The notes under the pieces: model-generated
Databases searched by the model: none
What the model saw: only the letters and a program-made list of their open reading frames with translations
Told to the model about the DNA's origin: nothing
Shown here: in pieces, positions 23,945 through 32,596 of the stretch
Layout of the letters: each line of letters begins with the position of its first letter
How positions within the stretch are numbered: position 1 is the stretch's first letter
Assembly: GCA_021791815.1 (NCBI GenBank)
Contig: JAJYVV010000022.1
Span: forward strand, 1 to 36,483
Reading direction: 5' to 3'
DNA from: Bacillota bacterium
GTDB taxonomy: Bacteria > Bacillota > Sulfobacillia > RBS10-35 > JAJYVN01
DNA: 36,483 bases
Position numbers and translations under genes: made by a program

Positions 23945-24816
23945 GGCAACGCGGCCCGGCACGCGTCGGGCCCGACCTCCAGGCACGCGTTGTCGAGCAG
24001 GCGCGTACGGCCGGCGCGCGCGGCCGCGAGGAGCAGGACGCGGCCCTGCAGGAGCGGCGGGCGCTCCAGCCGGGCGGCGTCCACGGCGGCCACGTAGTCC
24101 GGACGCAGGCGCGGCTCCCGGGCCAGCGCCTCCGCGACGACGGCCTCCACCGCCGTCGGCCGGCGCTCCCCCGCGGCGACGGCAGCCGCCCCGGCCGCGA
24201 TCGCCGCCGCCAACGCCGGCGCGGCCGCGCGCTCCCCGGCCTCGAGGTAGGCGTTGCGGGAGGACAGGGCCAGGCCGTCCTCCGCGCGGACCGTCGGCGC
24301 GCAGAGGATCCGCACCGGCCAGAGCAGGGCCGCCACCAGATGGCGGACCACGACCACCTGCTGGGCGTCCTTCTGCCCGAACACGGCCACGTCGGGCATC
24401 GTCGCGTGCAGGAGCTTGGCGACCACCGTCGCCACGCCGCGGAAGTGGCCGGGCCGGGCGGCGCCTTCCCACACGGCGCCGAGGCGGCCCACGTCGACCA
24501 TGACCTCGGTCCCGCCCGGATACATCTCCTCGACGGATGGCGCGAAGAACAGGTCCGCGCCCGCCTCCGCCGCGAGGGCGCCGTCGCGCTCCGGGTCGCG
24601 GGGGTAGCGCGCGAAGTCCTCGCCGGGGCCGAACTGCGTCGGGTTGACGAACACGCTGAGCACGACGGCCCCCGACGCCCGCCGGGCGTGGCGGAGCAGG
24701 GAGAGGTGCCCGGCGTGGAGGGCGCCCATGGTGGGCACCAGGGCGACGCTCGTCCCCGCCGCCCGGCGGGCCAGGGCCCACGCCCGCGCCTCCGCCACCG
24801 TGCGGACCGTGATCAC
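23941..24816 (-). CDS. panC: Pantothenate synthetase
   Basis: The 291-aa enzyme condenses pantoate and beta-alanine with ATP. Visible signatures are LVPTMGALHAGHLSLLRHAR (ATP/pantoate site with HxGH), SVFVNPTQFGPGEDFARYPR, VAVFGQKDAQQ and GLALSSRNAYL (KMSKS-like). The start GTG 24816 overlaps the panB stop by 4 nt (GTGA). It is preceded by panB and followed by the coupled solute-binding protein gene; panD is 14 kb away, so the pathway is split between two loci. Confidence 0.95.
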   Translation of the reverse strand: MITVRTVAEARAWALARRAAGTSVALVPTMGALHAGHLSLLRHARRASGAVVLSVFVNPTQFGPGEDFARYPRDPERDGALAAEAGADLFFAPSVEEMYPGGTEVMVDVGRLGAVWEGAARPGHFRGVATVVAKLLHATMPDVAVFGQKDAQQVVVVRHLVAALLWPVRILCAPTVRAEDGLALSSRNAYLEAGERAAAPALAAAIAAGAAAVAAGERRPTAVEAVVAEALAREPRLRPDYVAAVDAARLERPPLLQGRVLLLAAARAGRTRLLDNACLEVGPDACRAALP

Positions 24817-25667
24817 CGCTGCGCCTCCTCGGCCGGGCCCCCCCAGGAACGGCCGTCGTGCGTGTGCTCCGGCCCAGGAAAGGTGCCCGCGCGGACGTCG
24901 CGCGCATACGCGGCCACCGCGTCGCGCATGCCCTGCGCGAGGTCGGCGTAGGGCCGCGCGAACCGCGGGCGCCGTTCCGACAGCCCCACGACGTCGTAGA
25001 GCACCAGGATCTGCCCTGCGCATCCGGCCCCGGCGCCGATCCCGATCGTCGGCGGCGACACGCTGCGGGTCACCTGCGCCGCCACCGCGGCGGGCACCAT
25101 CTCCAGCACGATGGCGCTGCACCCCGCCGCCGCGAGGGCGCGGGCGTCCGCGAGGAGGGAGGCGGCCTCCGCCTCGCCCCTCGCCTGGACCCGCGGCCCG
25201 CCGAACCGGCGGATCGACTGCGGCGTGAAGCCGAGGTGGCCGATGACGGGGATGCCGGCATCGAGGATGCGGCGGACCGTCTCCACGCGCCCGGCGCCGC
25301 CCTCGATCTTGACGGCCGCCGCGCCGGCCCGCACCAGCCGGCCGGCGTTGCGCACCGCCTCGGCCGGGTCGGCCTGGTAGGCGAGGAAGGGCAGGTCGGC
25401 CGCCGTGAGCGCGCGGCGGGCGCCGCGCGCCACGGCGGCCGTGTGGCGTTCCATGTCCTCCATGGTGACGCCGAGTTCGTCGGGCAGGCCGAGGACGACC
25501 CGGCCCAGCGAGTCGCCGACCAGGATGAGGTCGGCCCCCGCGTCGTCGCAGCAGCGCGCCTCCGCGGCGGTATAGGCGGTGACGGCCACGATGCGCCGCC
25601 CGGAGGCCGCCATGTGCGCCAGATCGTGGATCGTCACTCGCGCTGCGGCGGAACGGGCGCGCGGCAT
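24813..25667 (-). CDS. panB: 3-methyl-2-oxobutanoate hydroxymethyltransferase
   Basis: The 284-aa product makes ketopantoate. It carries VAVTAYTAAEARCCDDAGAD, ILVGDSLGRVVLGL (Mg-binding Asp), AAAVKIEGG, IPVIGHLGFTPQS and IGIGAGAGCAGQILVLYD. The start ATG 25667 has GGGTGG just upstream; a GTG ten codons later (VTIHDL) is an alternative, as the first ten residues look unstructured. It is the first gene of the panB-panC-solute-binding operon, 56 nt downstream of the Gfo/Idh/MocA gene on the same strand, with which it may be cotranscribed. A C-terminal SWGGPAEEAQR tail is extra. Confidence 0.94.
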   Translation of the reverse strand: MPRARSAAARVTIHDLAHMAASGRRIVAVTAYTAAEARCCDDAGADLILVGDSLGRVVLGLPDELGVTMEDMERHTAAVARGARRALTAADLPFLAYQADPAEAVRNAGRLVRAGAAAVKIEGGAGRVETVRRILDAGIPVIGHLGFTPQSIRRFGGPRVQARGEAEAASLLADARALAAAGCSAIVLEMVPAAVAAQVTRSVSPPTIGIGAGAGCAGQILVLYDVVGLSERRPRFARPYADLAQGMRDAVAAYARDVRAGTFPGPEHTHDGRSWGGPAEEAQR

Positions 25668-25723
25668 CGGACCACCCAGCCTCCCCGCCTCCTCGGCCTC
25701 CCCCGACGCGGCGGCGGCGGCCG

Positions 25724-26893
25724 CTAGGCCTCCGCCACCGGCTCCCAGCGGCCGCTCTCGCTGGAACGGCTGACGGCTTCGAGGACGGCCTGGTTGCGCA
25801 CGCCGTCGGTGAAGTTGGGCTCAGGGGAGCGCCCGGCCGCGATGCCGCCGCACAGCTCCGCGACGAGGTGGACGAAGGTGTGCTCGTACCCGATGATGTG
25901 CGCCGGCGGCCACCAGTGGTCGGCGTACGGGTGGACGCCGCCCTCGGTGCAGTTGATCGTACGGAAGCCCTGCCGGCCGGGCGCGTCGGCGTGGAAGTAG
26001 ACCTGGAGGTTGTTCATGTTCTCGAGGTCCCAGCGCACGGAACCCTTGCTGCCGTTGACCTCGAAGCGGTTGCCGTTTCGGTTGCCGCCCGCGAAGCGGG
26101 TCGCCTCGAAGACGCCCAGCGCCCCCCCGCGGAACCGCGCCAGGAACGCCGCGGCGTCGTCCACGGTCACGGGACCCTTGGCGCGGGGCGACGTCGCGGT
26201 GGCGCCCCAGGCGCCCTCGCCGCTGGTGTCGAGCGGCCGCTCCCTGATGAAGGTGTGCAGCAGGCCGGTGACGCTGTCGAACTCCCCCACCAGGAACCGG
26301 GCCAGATCGATGATGTGGGCGGAGAGGTCGCCATGCGTGCCGGAGCCGGCGACCTCCTTCTGCAGGCGCCAGACGAGGGGGAACTCCGGGTCCATGATCC
26401 AGTCCTGAAGGTATTGCGCCCGAAAGTGGTAGATCTCGCCCAGATCCCCGGAGGCGATCAGTTTCTTGGCGAACTGGACCGCCGGCGCGAAGCGGTAGTT
26501 GTGGCAGATCATGTGGACGACCCCGGCGCGCTCCACCGCGGCCTTCATGCGCCGCGCCTGGTCGAGATCCATCGCCAGCGGCTTCTCGCACAGGACGTGC
26601 TTGCCGTGCTCCGCGGCGGCGATCGCGATTTCCGCGTGCATGTTGTTGGGGGTGCCGATGTCGACGAGGTCGATGTCCGGCCGCGCCACCAGGCGGCGCC
26701 AGTCCGTCTCGTGGCCCTGCCAGCCGAAGCGGGCGGCGGCGGCGCGGACGGCCGCCTCGTCGCGGCCGCACAGGGCCACCATCGCCGGTTCGGCCGTGAG
26801 ATCGAAGAAGCGCGCGACGTCGTGGTACGCATGGCTGTGGGCCTTACCCATGAACTTGTACCCGACCATGCCGACCCGGATCTGCCTGGCCAC
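25724..26893 (-). CDS. Gfo/Idh/MocA family oxidoreductase
   Basis: The 389-aa product has the Rossmann start RVGMVGYKFMGKAHSHAY, VDIGTPNNMHAEIAIAAAEH, the conserved GKHVLCEKPLA (catalytic Lys-Pro), and a C-terminal beta domain with DLSAHIIDLARFL (catalytic His region). Members oxidise or epimerise sugars or inositols with NAD(P). The YKFMGKAH motif is common in members beside TIM-barrel sugar isomerases. The start GTG 26893 is 6 nt after GGGGAGGGG. It is divergent from xylulokinase over 198 nt, consistent with pentose or inositol use. Confidence 0.9.
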   Translation of the reverse strand: MARQIRVGMVGYKFMGKAHSHAYHDVARFFDLTAEPAMVALCGRDEAAVRAAAARFGWQGHETDWRRLVARPDIDLVDIGTPNNMHAEIAIAAAEHGKHVLCEKPLAMDLDQARRMKAAVERAGVVHMICHNYRFAPAVQFAKKLIASGDLGEIYHFRAQYLQDWIMDPEFPLVWRLQKEVAGSGTHGDLSAHIIDLARFLVGEFDSVTGLLHTFIRERPLDTSGEGAWGATATSPRAKGPVTVDDAAAFLARFRGGALGVFEATRFAGGNRNGNRFEVNGSKGSVRWDLENMNNLQVYFHADAPGRQGFRTINCTEGGVHPYADHWWPPAHIIGYEHTFVHLVAELCGGIAAGRSPEPNFTDGVRNQAVLEAVSRSSESGRWEPVAEA

Positions 26894-27027
26894 CGCTGAC
26901 CCCTCCCCGCGGGGTGTGCGCGAACGCTCCCGCATGTGTTCCGGAGGGCCGGCGCCGCTTCCTGCCGCGGCGGGCGGGGCCGGGCGGGGATCCTGCCCCG
27001 GCGCGGCGAAGCTCCGGCCTTGCCGGG

Positions 27028-27053
27028 CCCGGCCGGGCGCCCGACCGGCCGGG
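27028..27053. repeat. GC hairpin upstream of xylB
   Basis: CCCGGCCGG and CCGGCCGGG pair perfectly across an 8-nt loop, about 20 nt before the xylB ribosome-binding site in the divergent region shared with the oxidoreductase gene. It could be an operator or 5'-leader structure. I see no -35/-10 pair in this interval. Confidence 0.4.
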
Positions 27054-27091
27054 CGGCCCCCGGGCCGTGCCGGCGAAGGAGGTCGCGCCGC

Positions 27092-28627
27092 GTGGAACAC
27101 CTGCTCGGCATCGACGTCGGTACGTCGGCCTGCAAGGCGGTGGTCATGTCGGCGTCGGGCCACGTCCTGGGCTCCGGCAGCGCCGCCTACGGGCTTGCGC
27201 AGCCCGCGCCGGCGTGGGCGGAGCAGGACCCGGCGGACTGGTGGCGCGGCACCGCGGAAGCCGTCGCGCGGGCGCTCGCCGCGTCCGGCTGCCGGGGCGC
27301 CGACATCGCGGCGGTCGGCCTGACCGGCCAGATGCATGGTGCCGTGCTCCTCGACGCCGCGGACCGGGTCATCCGTCCGGCGCTGCTGTGGTGCGACCAG
27401 CGGTCGGCGGCCGAGGCGGGGGACCTGGCGGCGCGGGTGGGCCAGGAGCGGATCATCGCCGCCACCGGGAACCCCGCGCTGCCGAACTTCACCGCCACCA
27501 AGCTGCTCTGGGTGCGCGCCCACGAGCCCGAGCTCTACGCCCGCATCCGCCACGTGTTGCTCCCCAAGGACTATGTCCGGCTGTGCCTCACCGGCACCGC
27601 GGCGACGGACGTCTCGGACGCGTCCGGAACCCTGGCCTTCGACGTGGCCGGCCGCCGCTGGAGCGCGGAGATGGCCGGCCTCCTCGACACCCCCGCGGAG
27701 TGGTGGCCACCCGCCTTCGAGTCGCCGTCCGTGGTCGCGGCCGTCTCGGCCTCCGGGGCGGCGGCCACCGGGCTGCGCGCCGGCACCCCGGTGGTCGCCG
27801 GGGCCGGCGACCAGGCAGCGGGCGCCGTCGGGAACGGGATCGTCGCCCCGGGGTTGGTGTCGGTCACGATCGGCACGTCGGGCGTGGTCTTCGCCGCCAC
27901 GGATGCGCCGGCCCGGGACCCCCGGGGCCGCCTGCACACCTTCTGCCACGCGGTCCCCGGCGGGTGGCACGTCATGGGCGTCACCCAGGCGGCGGGCGGG
28001 TCGCTGCAGTGGTGGCGGAATCGCTTCGGCGAGGTCGAGTCCGCGGTGGCGGCCGCCTCGGGCGAGGACCCGTACGACGTCCTCCTGCGGGAGGCGGCGG
28101 CGGCGCCGGCCGGCGCGGCGGGACTCGTCTTCCTGCCCTATCTGATGGGGGAGCGGACGCCGCACACCGATCCGGACGCCCGGGGCGTCGTGTTCGGCAT
28201 CAGCCCGACCCACGGCCGGGCGGCCTTCGCCCGCGCCATCGCGGAGGGGGTCAGCCAGAGCCTGCGCGACTGCCTCGACCTGATCGAGGCCCTCGGCTGC
28301 CCCGTCCACCAGGTGCGGATGGCGGGCGGCGGCGCCCGCAGCGCCCTCTGGCGCCAGATCCAGGCCGACGTCTTCGCGCGGCCGGTGCGGGCCATGCGGG
28401 GATCCGAGGGCCCGGCCTCGGGCGCCGCCATCTTGGCCTCCGTCGGCGCCGGCCTGCATGGGTCGGTCGCGGAGGCGTGCGCCGCTACGGTGGCCGTCGG
28501 GGAGGAGACGCGGCCCCAGCCGGACGCGGTGGCGGCCTATATCGAGCAGGGCGAGGTGTATCGGGCGCTGTACCAGGCGCTGCGGCCCGTGTACCGCCTG
28601 GCCGCGGAGCGCGCTGGGAGGCCTTGA
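27092..28627 (+). CDS. xylB: Xylulokinase
   Basis: The 511-aa FGGY-family kinase phosphorylates D-xylulose. It begins LLGIDVGTSACKAVVM (phosphate 1), followed by AVGLTGQMHGAVLLD, ALLWCDQRS, VAGAGDQAAGAVGNGI (catalytic Asp), SVTIGTSGVVF (phosphate 2), LPYLMGERTPH and MAGGGARSALW (adenosine). The GQMHG motif favours xylulose over glycerol or ribulose. The start GTG 27092 has a strong AAGGAGGT 9 nt upstream. It fits a sugar cluster with the Gfo/Idh/MocA enzyme and the aldose epimerase. Confidence 0.93.
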   Translation: MEHLLGIDVGTSACKAVVMSASGHVLGSGSAAYGLAQPAPAWAEQDPADWWRGTAEAVARALAASGCRGADIAAVGLTGQMHGAVLLDAADRVIRPALLWCDQRSAAEAGDLAARVGQERIIAATGNPALPNFTATKLLWVRAHEPELYARIRHVLLPKDYVRLCLTGTAATDVSDASGTLAFDVAGRRWSAEMAGLLDTPAEWWPPAFESPSVVAAVSASGAAATGLRAGTPVVAGAGDQAAGAVGNGIVAPGLVSVTIGTSGVVFAATDAPARDPRGRLHTFCHAVPGGWHVMGVTQAAGGSLQWWRNRFGEVESAVAAASGEDPYDVLLREAAAAPAGAAGLVFLPYLMGERTPHTDPDARGVVFGISPTHGRAAFARAIAEGVSQSLRDCLDLIEALGCPVHQVRMAGGGARSALWRQIQADVFARPVRAMRGSEGPASGAAILASVGAGLHGSVAEACAATVAVGEETRPQPDAVAAYIEQGEVYRALYQALRPVYRLAAERAGRP

Positions 28628-28660
28628 ACCGCCCGACGCGGATGCCGCCCGACATCCCGG

Positions 28661-28960
28661 TCACAGGTGGGCCATCGTCGACGCCAGGCCGAGGAAGACC
28701 ACGCCCAGGGCGCCCAGCAGCAGGGCCCAGAGGCCCCATCGGTCGAGCAGCCCCTCGATCCCCGGCGTGGGCCCGGGCTCCACCTCCGTGGCAAGGATGC
28801 GGCGGCGCTCGCGGTCCGCCCGGCGCGCCTCGCGCACCGCCCCCCACACCGCCAGCACGACCGCCAGCAGCCAGCAGAGCGCCATGAGGTCGAGGAGGAC
28901 CGCCTGCAGCGGCGTGGCCGCCACCGGGATGCCGGCCTCCGCGACCACCGAGGAGTCCAC
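28661..28960 (-). CDS. Small two-helix membrane protein
   Basis: The 99-aa product has one hydrophobic segment (LQAVLLDLMALCWLLAVVLA, about residues 18-38), a basic cytoplasmic stretch (REARRADRERRR) and a second segment (WALLLGALGVVFLGLAS) at the C terminus. The start GTG 28960 lies 2 nt after the TGA of the aldose epimerase gene, with GGGAGG 8 nt upstream, so it is part of that operon. I do not recognise a family. Confidence 0.6.
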   Translation of the reverse strand: MDSSVVAEAGIPVAATPLQAVLLDLMALCWLLAVVLAVWGAVREARRADRERRRILATEVEPGPTPGIEGLLDRWGLWALLLGALGVVFLGLASTMAHL

Positions 28961-28962
28961 CG

Positions 28963-29970
28963 TCAAAACCTCCCTCCGGCATAGTCGCCCAGGGTCACCC
29001 GGATCGCCCCCGCCCACCCTTCGCCCGGCTCGAGCTCCCGGAGGCCGGCGGGCATCCCGCGCGCCTCCAGATTGTAGGCGTCGGGCGCGCAGGTGTATGG
29101 CTCGAGGCAGACCGAGCCCGACGTGCGGGGGCTGTAGACGACCAGGTGGCCGAACGACGCGTCCGCGGAAATCTCGAGGCGGAGCCCCGCGGCGGGATCG
29201 GTCAACTCCGCGCGCGACCAGCCGTCGGCGTCGCGTTCGAGGAGGGTGAACGGGTCGTCGAACGACTTGTCGCCGAGTGGGCTGGGGGCGCGGAGGTCGT
29301 ATGGACCGCCCACCTCGAGCCGGCGGCCGGTGGGCAGGAGGTCCGCCGTCAGTTCCCAGCGCGCCGCGGCCGGCACGCGCAGGACGCACTCCGCCCGGGA
29401 ACCCCGCGGCCCGAGCGGCGCCCTGAAGTACGGGTGCCACCCGTAGCCGAAGGGGAACGCCGCCGTGCCCACGTTCCGCACCGCGATCTCGTGCGCATAC
29501 CCGTCCGGGCCGACGCGGTGGGTCACCTCGAGCCGGTACGCCCCCGGGAAGGCCTCGGCGGGGATGCCCAGGGCCGCGTGCTCGATCGCCGTCGTCGCGT
29601 ACGCGCCGCGTGCGTCGGTCCCCGCGTCGACAACTTCCCACGGACGCAGCCCCACGAACCCGTGCAGCGGGTGCCGGACCCCGCCGGGCGCGATGCGGTG
29701 CCGGGTGCCGCGATACGGGTATTCACCGCGGCCCACCCGGCCGGGGAACGGGAACAGGATGGGCGCCCCGGCGCCCCAGCCGGCCTGGCGGAGGCCGCCC
29801 GGGCCGGGCGCCAGCAGCACCTCGACGGGCTCCCGGCCGGCCCCGGGCGCCAGGCGCAGCGAGCAGAGTTGGCTGCCGGCCGCGGGAATCACGACGCAGG
29901 CGCCCCGCGGGCCCGACAGCGTCCAGGCCTCCTCGCCGTCGAGGCGCTCCGACGAGACGGCATGGGACAT
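28963..29970 (-). CDS. Aldose 1-epimerase family protein
   Basis: The 335-aa beta-sandwich protein has ILFPFPGRVGRGEYPYRG (LFPxxxR motif), HPLHGFVGLRPWEV (catalytic-site His), FPFGYGWHPYF (second His), SFDDPFTLL and a late SVCLEPYTCAPDAYN with the catalytic Glu. It interconverts anomers of aldoses. The start ATG 29970 has GGGAGGTG 7 nt upstream. It sits among sugar genes (xylB, oxidoreductase) and is divergent from the M20 gene by 188 nt, in which I see no clear promoter. Confidence 0.9.
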   Translation of the reverse strand: MSHAVSSERLDGEEAWTLSGPRGACVVIPAAGSQLCSLRLAPGAGREPVEVLLAPGPGGLRQAGWGAGAPILFPFPGRVGRGEYPYRGTRHRIAPGGVRHPLHGFVGLRPWEVVDAGTDARGAYATTAIEHAALGIPAEAFPGAYRLEVTHRVGPDGYAHEIAVRNVGTAAFPFGYGWHPYFRAPLGPRGSRAECVLRVPAAARWELTADLLPTGRRLEVGGPYDLRAPSPLGDKSFDDPFTLLERDADGWSRAELTDPAAGLRLEISADASFGHLVVYSPRTSGSVCLEPYTCAPDAYNLEARGMPAGLRELEPGEGWAGAIRVTLGDYAGGRF

Positions 29971-30158
29971 GGAAACGCACCTCCCGCTGTCCGTGGGCCG
30001 GCCGGGCGTGCCCGGGCGCGGCGCCGACGCATGGGTGGTTCGGGGTTGCCGGTGCGATTTCCCGTGCGCCGCCACGGTTCGTGCGGGCGCGTTTGCCGCC
30101 GCTCCGAGGAGTCCCGCGGCCCGCACGCGAAGTTCCGCCCCAACGGGGGGTGCTGGCG

Positions 30159-31448
30159 ATGCGGAGCGACGGCGGCGCGCAGGGGCCCGACCCGGCCCCG
30201 CGGCCGCCCGCCGCGGGTGCGGACGGCGCGTCCCAGGGCAGGCGCGGAGGCGCGGCGCGCCTCCGGGAGGCCGCGGACCGGCTGCGCCCCGACATCCTCC
30301 GCTGGCGGCGCCACCTGCACGCGCACCCCGAACTCTCCGGCAGGGAGACCGCGACCGCCGCATACATCGCCGCCGAACTCGAGGGCCTGGGGCTGCGTCC
30401 CCGGCGGCCCCTGGCGAACGCGGTCGTCGTCGACATCGGCGGCGGGCCGGCCGACACCGGGAGCCGGGCGGGCGGCGCCCGGCTCGTCGCCCTTCGGGCC
30501 GACATCGACGCCCTCCCGATCGAGGAGGAGACCGGGCTGCCCTTCGCGTCGCGGCATGCCGGCGCCATGCACGCGTGCGGGCACGACGGCCACGTCGCCA
30601 TCCTGCTGGGGGCCGCGGCCCTGCTCGCGGCCCGCGGCCCGGACGGCGCCCCGGCCCGCCTCATCTTCCAGCCGGCCGAGGAGGTGCCCCCCGGCGGCGC
30701 CCTCGACCTCATCGCGGCGGGCGTGCTCGACGGGGTGCACGCCATCGCGGGCCTGCACCTCTGGTCCCCGTTGCGGAGCGGCTCGGCGGCCGTCGTATCC
30801 GGCCCGGCATGGGCGGCGGCGGACCGCTTCCGCGCGGTGATCCGGGGACGGGCGGCGCACGCGGCGCAGCCCCACCGTGCCATCGACGCCCTGGAGACCG
30901 CGTGCCGCGCCGTCGTCGGGCTGCAGAGCATCGTCAGCCGGCGCGTGGACCCGCTGGAGCCGGCGGTGGTGACCGTGGGCCGCCTGCACGCGGGGCAGGC
31001 CTTCAACGTCATCGCGGGCGAGGCGGTGCTGGAAGGCACGGTCCGGGCCTTCGACGAGGACGTCCGGCGCGGCATCCGCCGCCAGGTGGAGGAAGTGCTC
31101 CGGCACGCGGCCGCCGTCGCCGGGGCCACGGTGGAGATCGAGTATGTCGACGGGTACCCGCCGCTGGTGAACGATCCCGCGGCCGCCGCCATCCTGCGGG
31201 AGGTGGCCGCGGACCATCTCGGCGCGGACCGGGTCGAGGCCGGGCCGCGCGAACTGGCGGCGGACGATTTCGCCCGCTACCTGCAGCGGGTCCCGGGCTG
31301 CTACGTCACCCTCGGCGCGGGCGGCGCCGGACCGGAGCCGGCCTTTCCCCACCACCACCCGCGGTTCGACATCGACGAGGCCGTCCTGCCGCTGGGCGCC
31401 GCCATCCTGGCCGACGCGGTCGAACGCCTCGCGGCCCTGCGGCCCTGA
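30159..31448 (+). CDS. M20 family amidohydrolase
   Basis: The 429-aa product has a 40-residue low-complexity N terminus, then LRPDILRWRRHLHAHPELS, ALRADIDALPIEEETGLPF, the metal-binding HACGHDGHVAILLGAA near residue 140, QPAEEVPPGGA with the catalytic Glu, and GRAAHAAQPHRAIDA in the lid domain. This matches the hippurate-hydrolase/N-acyl-amino-acid amidohydrolase branch of M20D. Start ATG 30159 follows a GGGGGG run by 8 nt; GTG 30150 is a close alternative. The GHDGH motif confirms a metallohydrolase; the acyl substrate is unknown. Confidence 0.9.
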   Translation: MRSDGGAQGPDPAPRPPAAGADGASQGRRGGAARLREAADRLRPDILRWRRHLHAHPELSGRETATAAYIAAELEGLGLRPRRPLANAVVVDIGGGPADTGSRAGGARLVALRADIDALPIEEETGLPFASRHAGAMHACGHDGHVAILLGAAALLAARGPDGAPARLIFQPAEEVPPGGALDLIAAGVLDGVHAIAGLHLWSPLRSGSAAVVSGPAWAAADRFRAVIRGRAAHAAQPHRAIDALETACRAVVGLQSIVSRRVDPLEPAVVTVGRLHAGQAFNVIAGEAVLEGTVRAFDEDVRRGIRRQVEEVLRHAAAVAGATVEIEYVDGYPPLVNDPAAAAILREVAADHLGADRVEAGPRELAADDFARYLQRVPGCYVTLGAGGAGPEPAFPHHHPRFDIDEAVLPLGAAILADAVERLAALRP

Positions 31449-31475
31449 ACGGGGCCGCCCGCCACCCTCGCGCGG

Positions 31476-32480
31476 ATGGAGCGTGTCTGCGTGACCGCTG
31501 CGAGTTCGGGTCCCGCTCCGGGTGTCGGCTCCGAGCCCGACGTCGGCTCCGACCTCTGCGTGCTGGGCGGGCGCTCGCACCCGGAGCTCACGGCCGGGGT
31601 CTGCGCGGCCCTCGGGATCCGGCCGGGCGCCCTGGAGAGCATCAAATTCGCCAACGACAACACGTTCGTCCGCATCCGCCAGAACGTCCGCGCCCATGAC
31701 GTCTTCGTCATCCAGACGCCGGCGCCGCCCGTGGACGAGCACGTCATGGAGCTTCTGATCATCATCGACGCGCTGCGCCGCGCGTCCGCCCGGCGGATCA
31801 CCGCCGTCCTCCCCTACTTCCCCTACGCCCGCTCGGACAAGAAGGACGAGGGCCGCATCCCGATCACGGCGCGGCTCGTCGCCGATTTGTTGGAGACGGC
31901 CGGGGCCGACCGCGTGATCACCTGCAACCTGCACTCGCCGCAGATCCAGGGCTTCTTTCACATCCCCGTCGACAACCTGTCGGCCATCGGCCTGGTCGCC
32001 GACCACGTGCGCACGCTGGATCTGCCCCGGCCGGTCGTCGTGGCGCCGGACGTCGGACGGGCCGCGCTCTGCCGCGACTACGCACGCCGGCTGGGGGCCG
32101 AGCTCGCGCTCATGGACAAGCAGCGGGTGCGCTCGGAGGTGACCATCCACGGCGTCATCGGCGAGGTCCGCGGCCGCAGCGCCATCCTGCTCGACGACGA
32201 ACTGGACACCGCAGGCTCGCTGCAGAAGGCGACCGCGTCCCTCCTCGCGCAGGGCGCCGAGCGCGTGGTGTATGGGTGCGTCCACGCCCCGCTCAGCGGC
32301 CCCGCGGTGGACCGCCTCCGCAGCGTGCCGCTGCAGGCCGCCGTGGTGACGGACAGCTTCCCGATCCCGCCCGAGAAGCGGGTGCCCGGGCTGCGCATCC
32401 TCTCGATCGCACCGCTGCTGGCGGAGGCGATCCGCCGCATCTACGACGGCCGATCGGTCAGCGCCATGTTCGAGGGCTGA
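31476..32480 (+). CDS. prs: PRPP-synthetase-like protein, divergent
   Basis: The 334-aa product aligns with ribose-phosphate pyrophosphokinase, but conserved positions differ: FANDNTFVRIRQNVR replaces the usual F-S-D-G-E region, PYARSDKKDEGR replaces Y-A-R-Q-D-R-K, and CNLHSPQIQGFF keeps the metal His but lacks the preceding Asp. VAPDVGR and LLDDELDTAGSL (ribose-phosphate loop) are retained. Activity is likely but not certain; it may be a paralogue, not the housekeeping enzyme. Start: ATG 31476 as given, yet GTG 31491 has GGAG 9 nt upstream and is a good alternative. It lies 27 nt after the M20 gene. Confidence 0.8.
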   Translation: MERVCVTAASSGPAPGVGSEPDVGSDLCVLGGRSHPELTAGVCAALGIRPGALESIKFANDNTFVRIRQNVRAHDVFVIQTPAPPVDEHVMELLIIIDALRRASARRITAVLPYFPYARSDKKDEGRIPITARLVADLLETAGADRVITCNLHSPQIQGFFHIPVDNLSAIGLVADHVRTLDLPRPVVVAPDVGRAALCRDYARRLGAELALMDKQRVRSEVTIHGVIGEVRGRSAILLDDELDTAGSLQKATASLLAQGAERVVYGCVHAPLSGPAVDRLRSVPLQAAVVTDSFPIPPEKRVPGLRILSIAPLLAEAIRRIYDGRSVSAMFEG

Positions 32481-32491
32481 GCACCCCCCGA

Positions 32492-32514
32492 ACGCCGCGG
32501 CCGGCCCGCGGCGT
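32492..32514 (+). terminator. Hairpin just after the PRPP-synthetase-like gene
   Basis: ACGCCGCGG and CCGCGGCGT form a perfect 9-bp stem with a 5-nt loop 11 nt after the stop codon. It has no U tract, so this is a probable but not canonical terminator. Confidence 0.5.
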
Positions 32515-32559
32515 CGGAGTACCGCCTCGAATCCGGGAGTGGCACATGCGGTGGTCGAA

Positions 32560-32596
32560 GGTGAAGGCGCGGTGGCACCCGCACCGCGCCTTCACC
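32560..32596. repeat. Perfect 15-bp inverted repeat in a 560-nt non-coding gap
   Basis: GGTGAAGGCGCGGTG and CACCGCGCCTTCACC flank a 7-nt loop (GCACCCG). Read on the minus strand the loop and 3' arm contain GGGTGCCACCGCG, resembling the T-box element. Otherwise 32481-33041 shows no convincing gene; it lies between the convergent ends of prs and rdgB. Confidence 0.6.
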
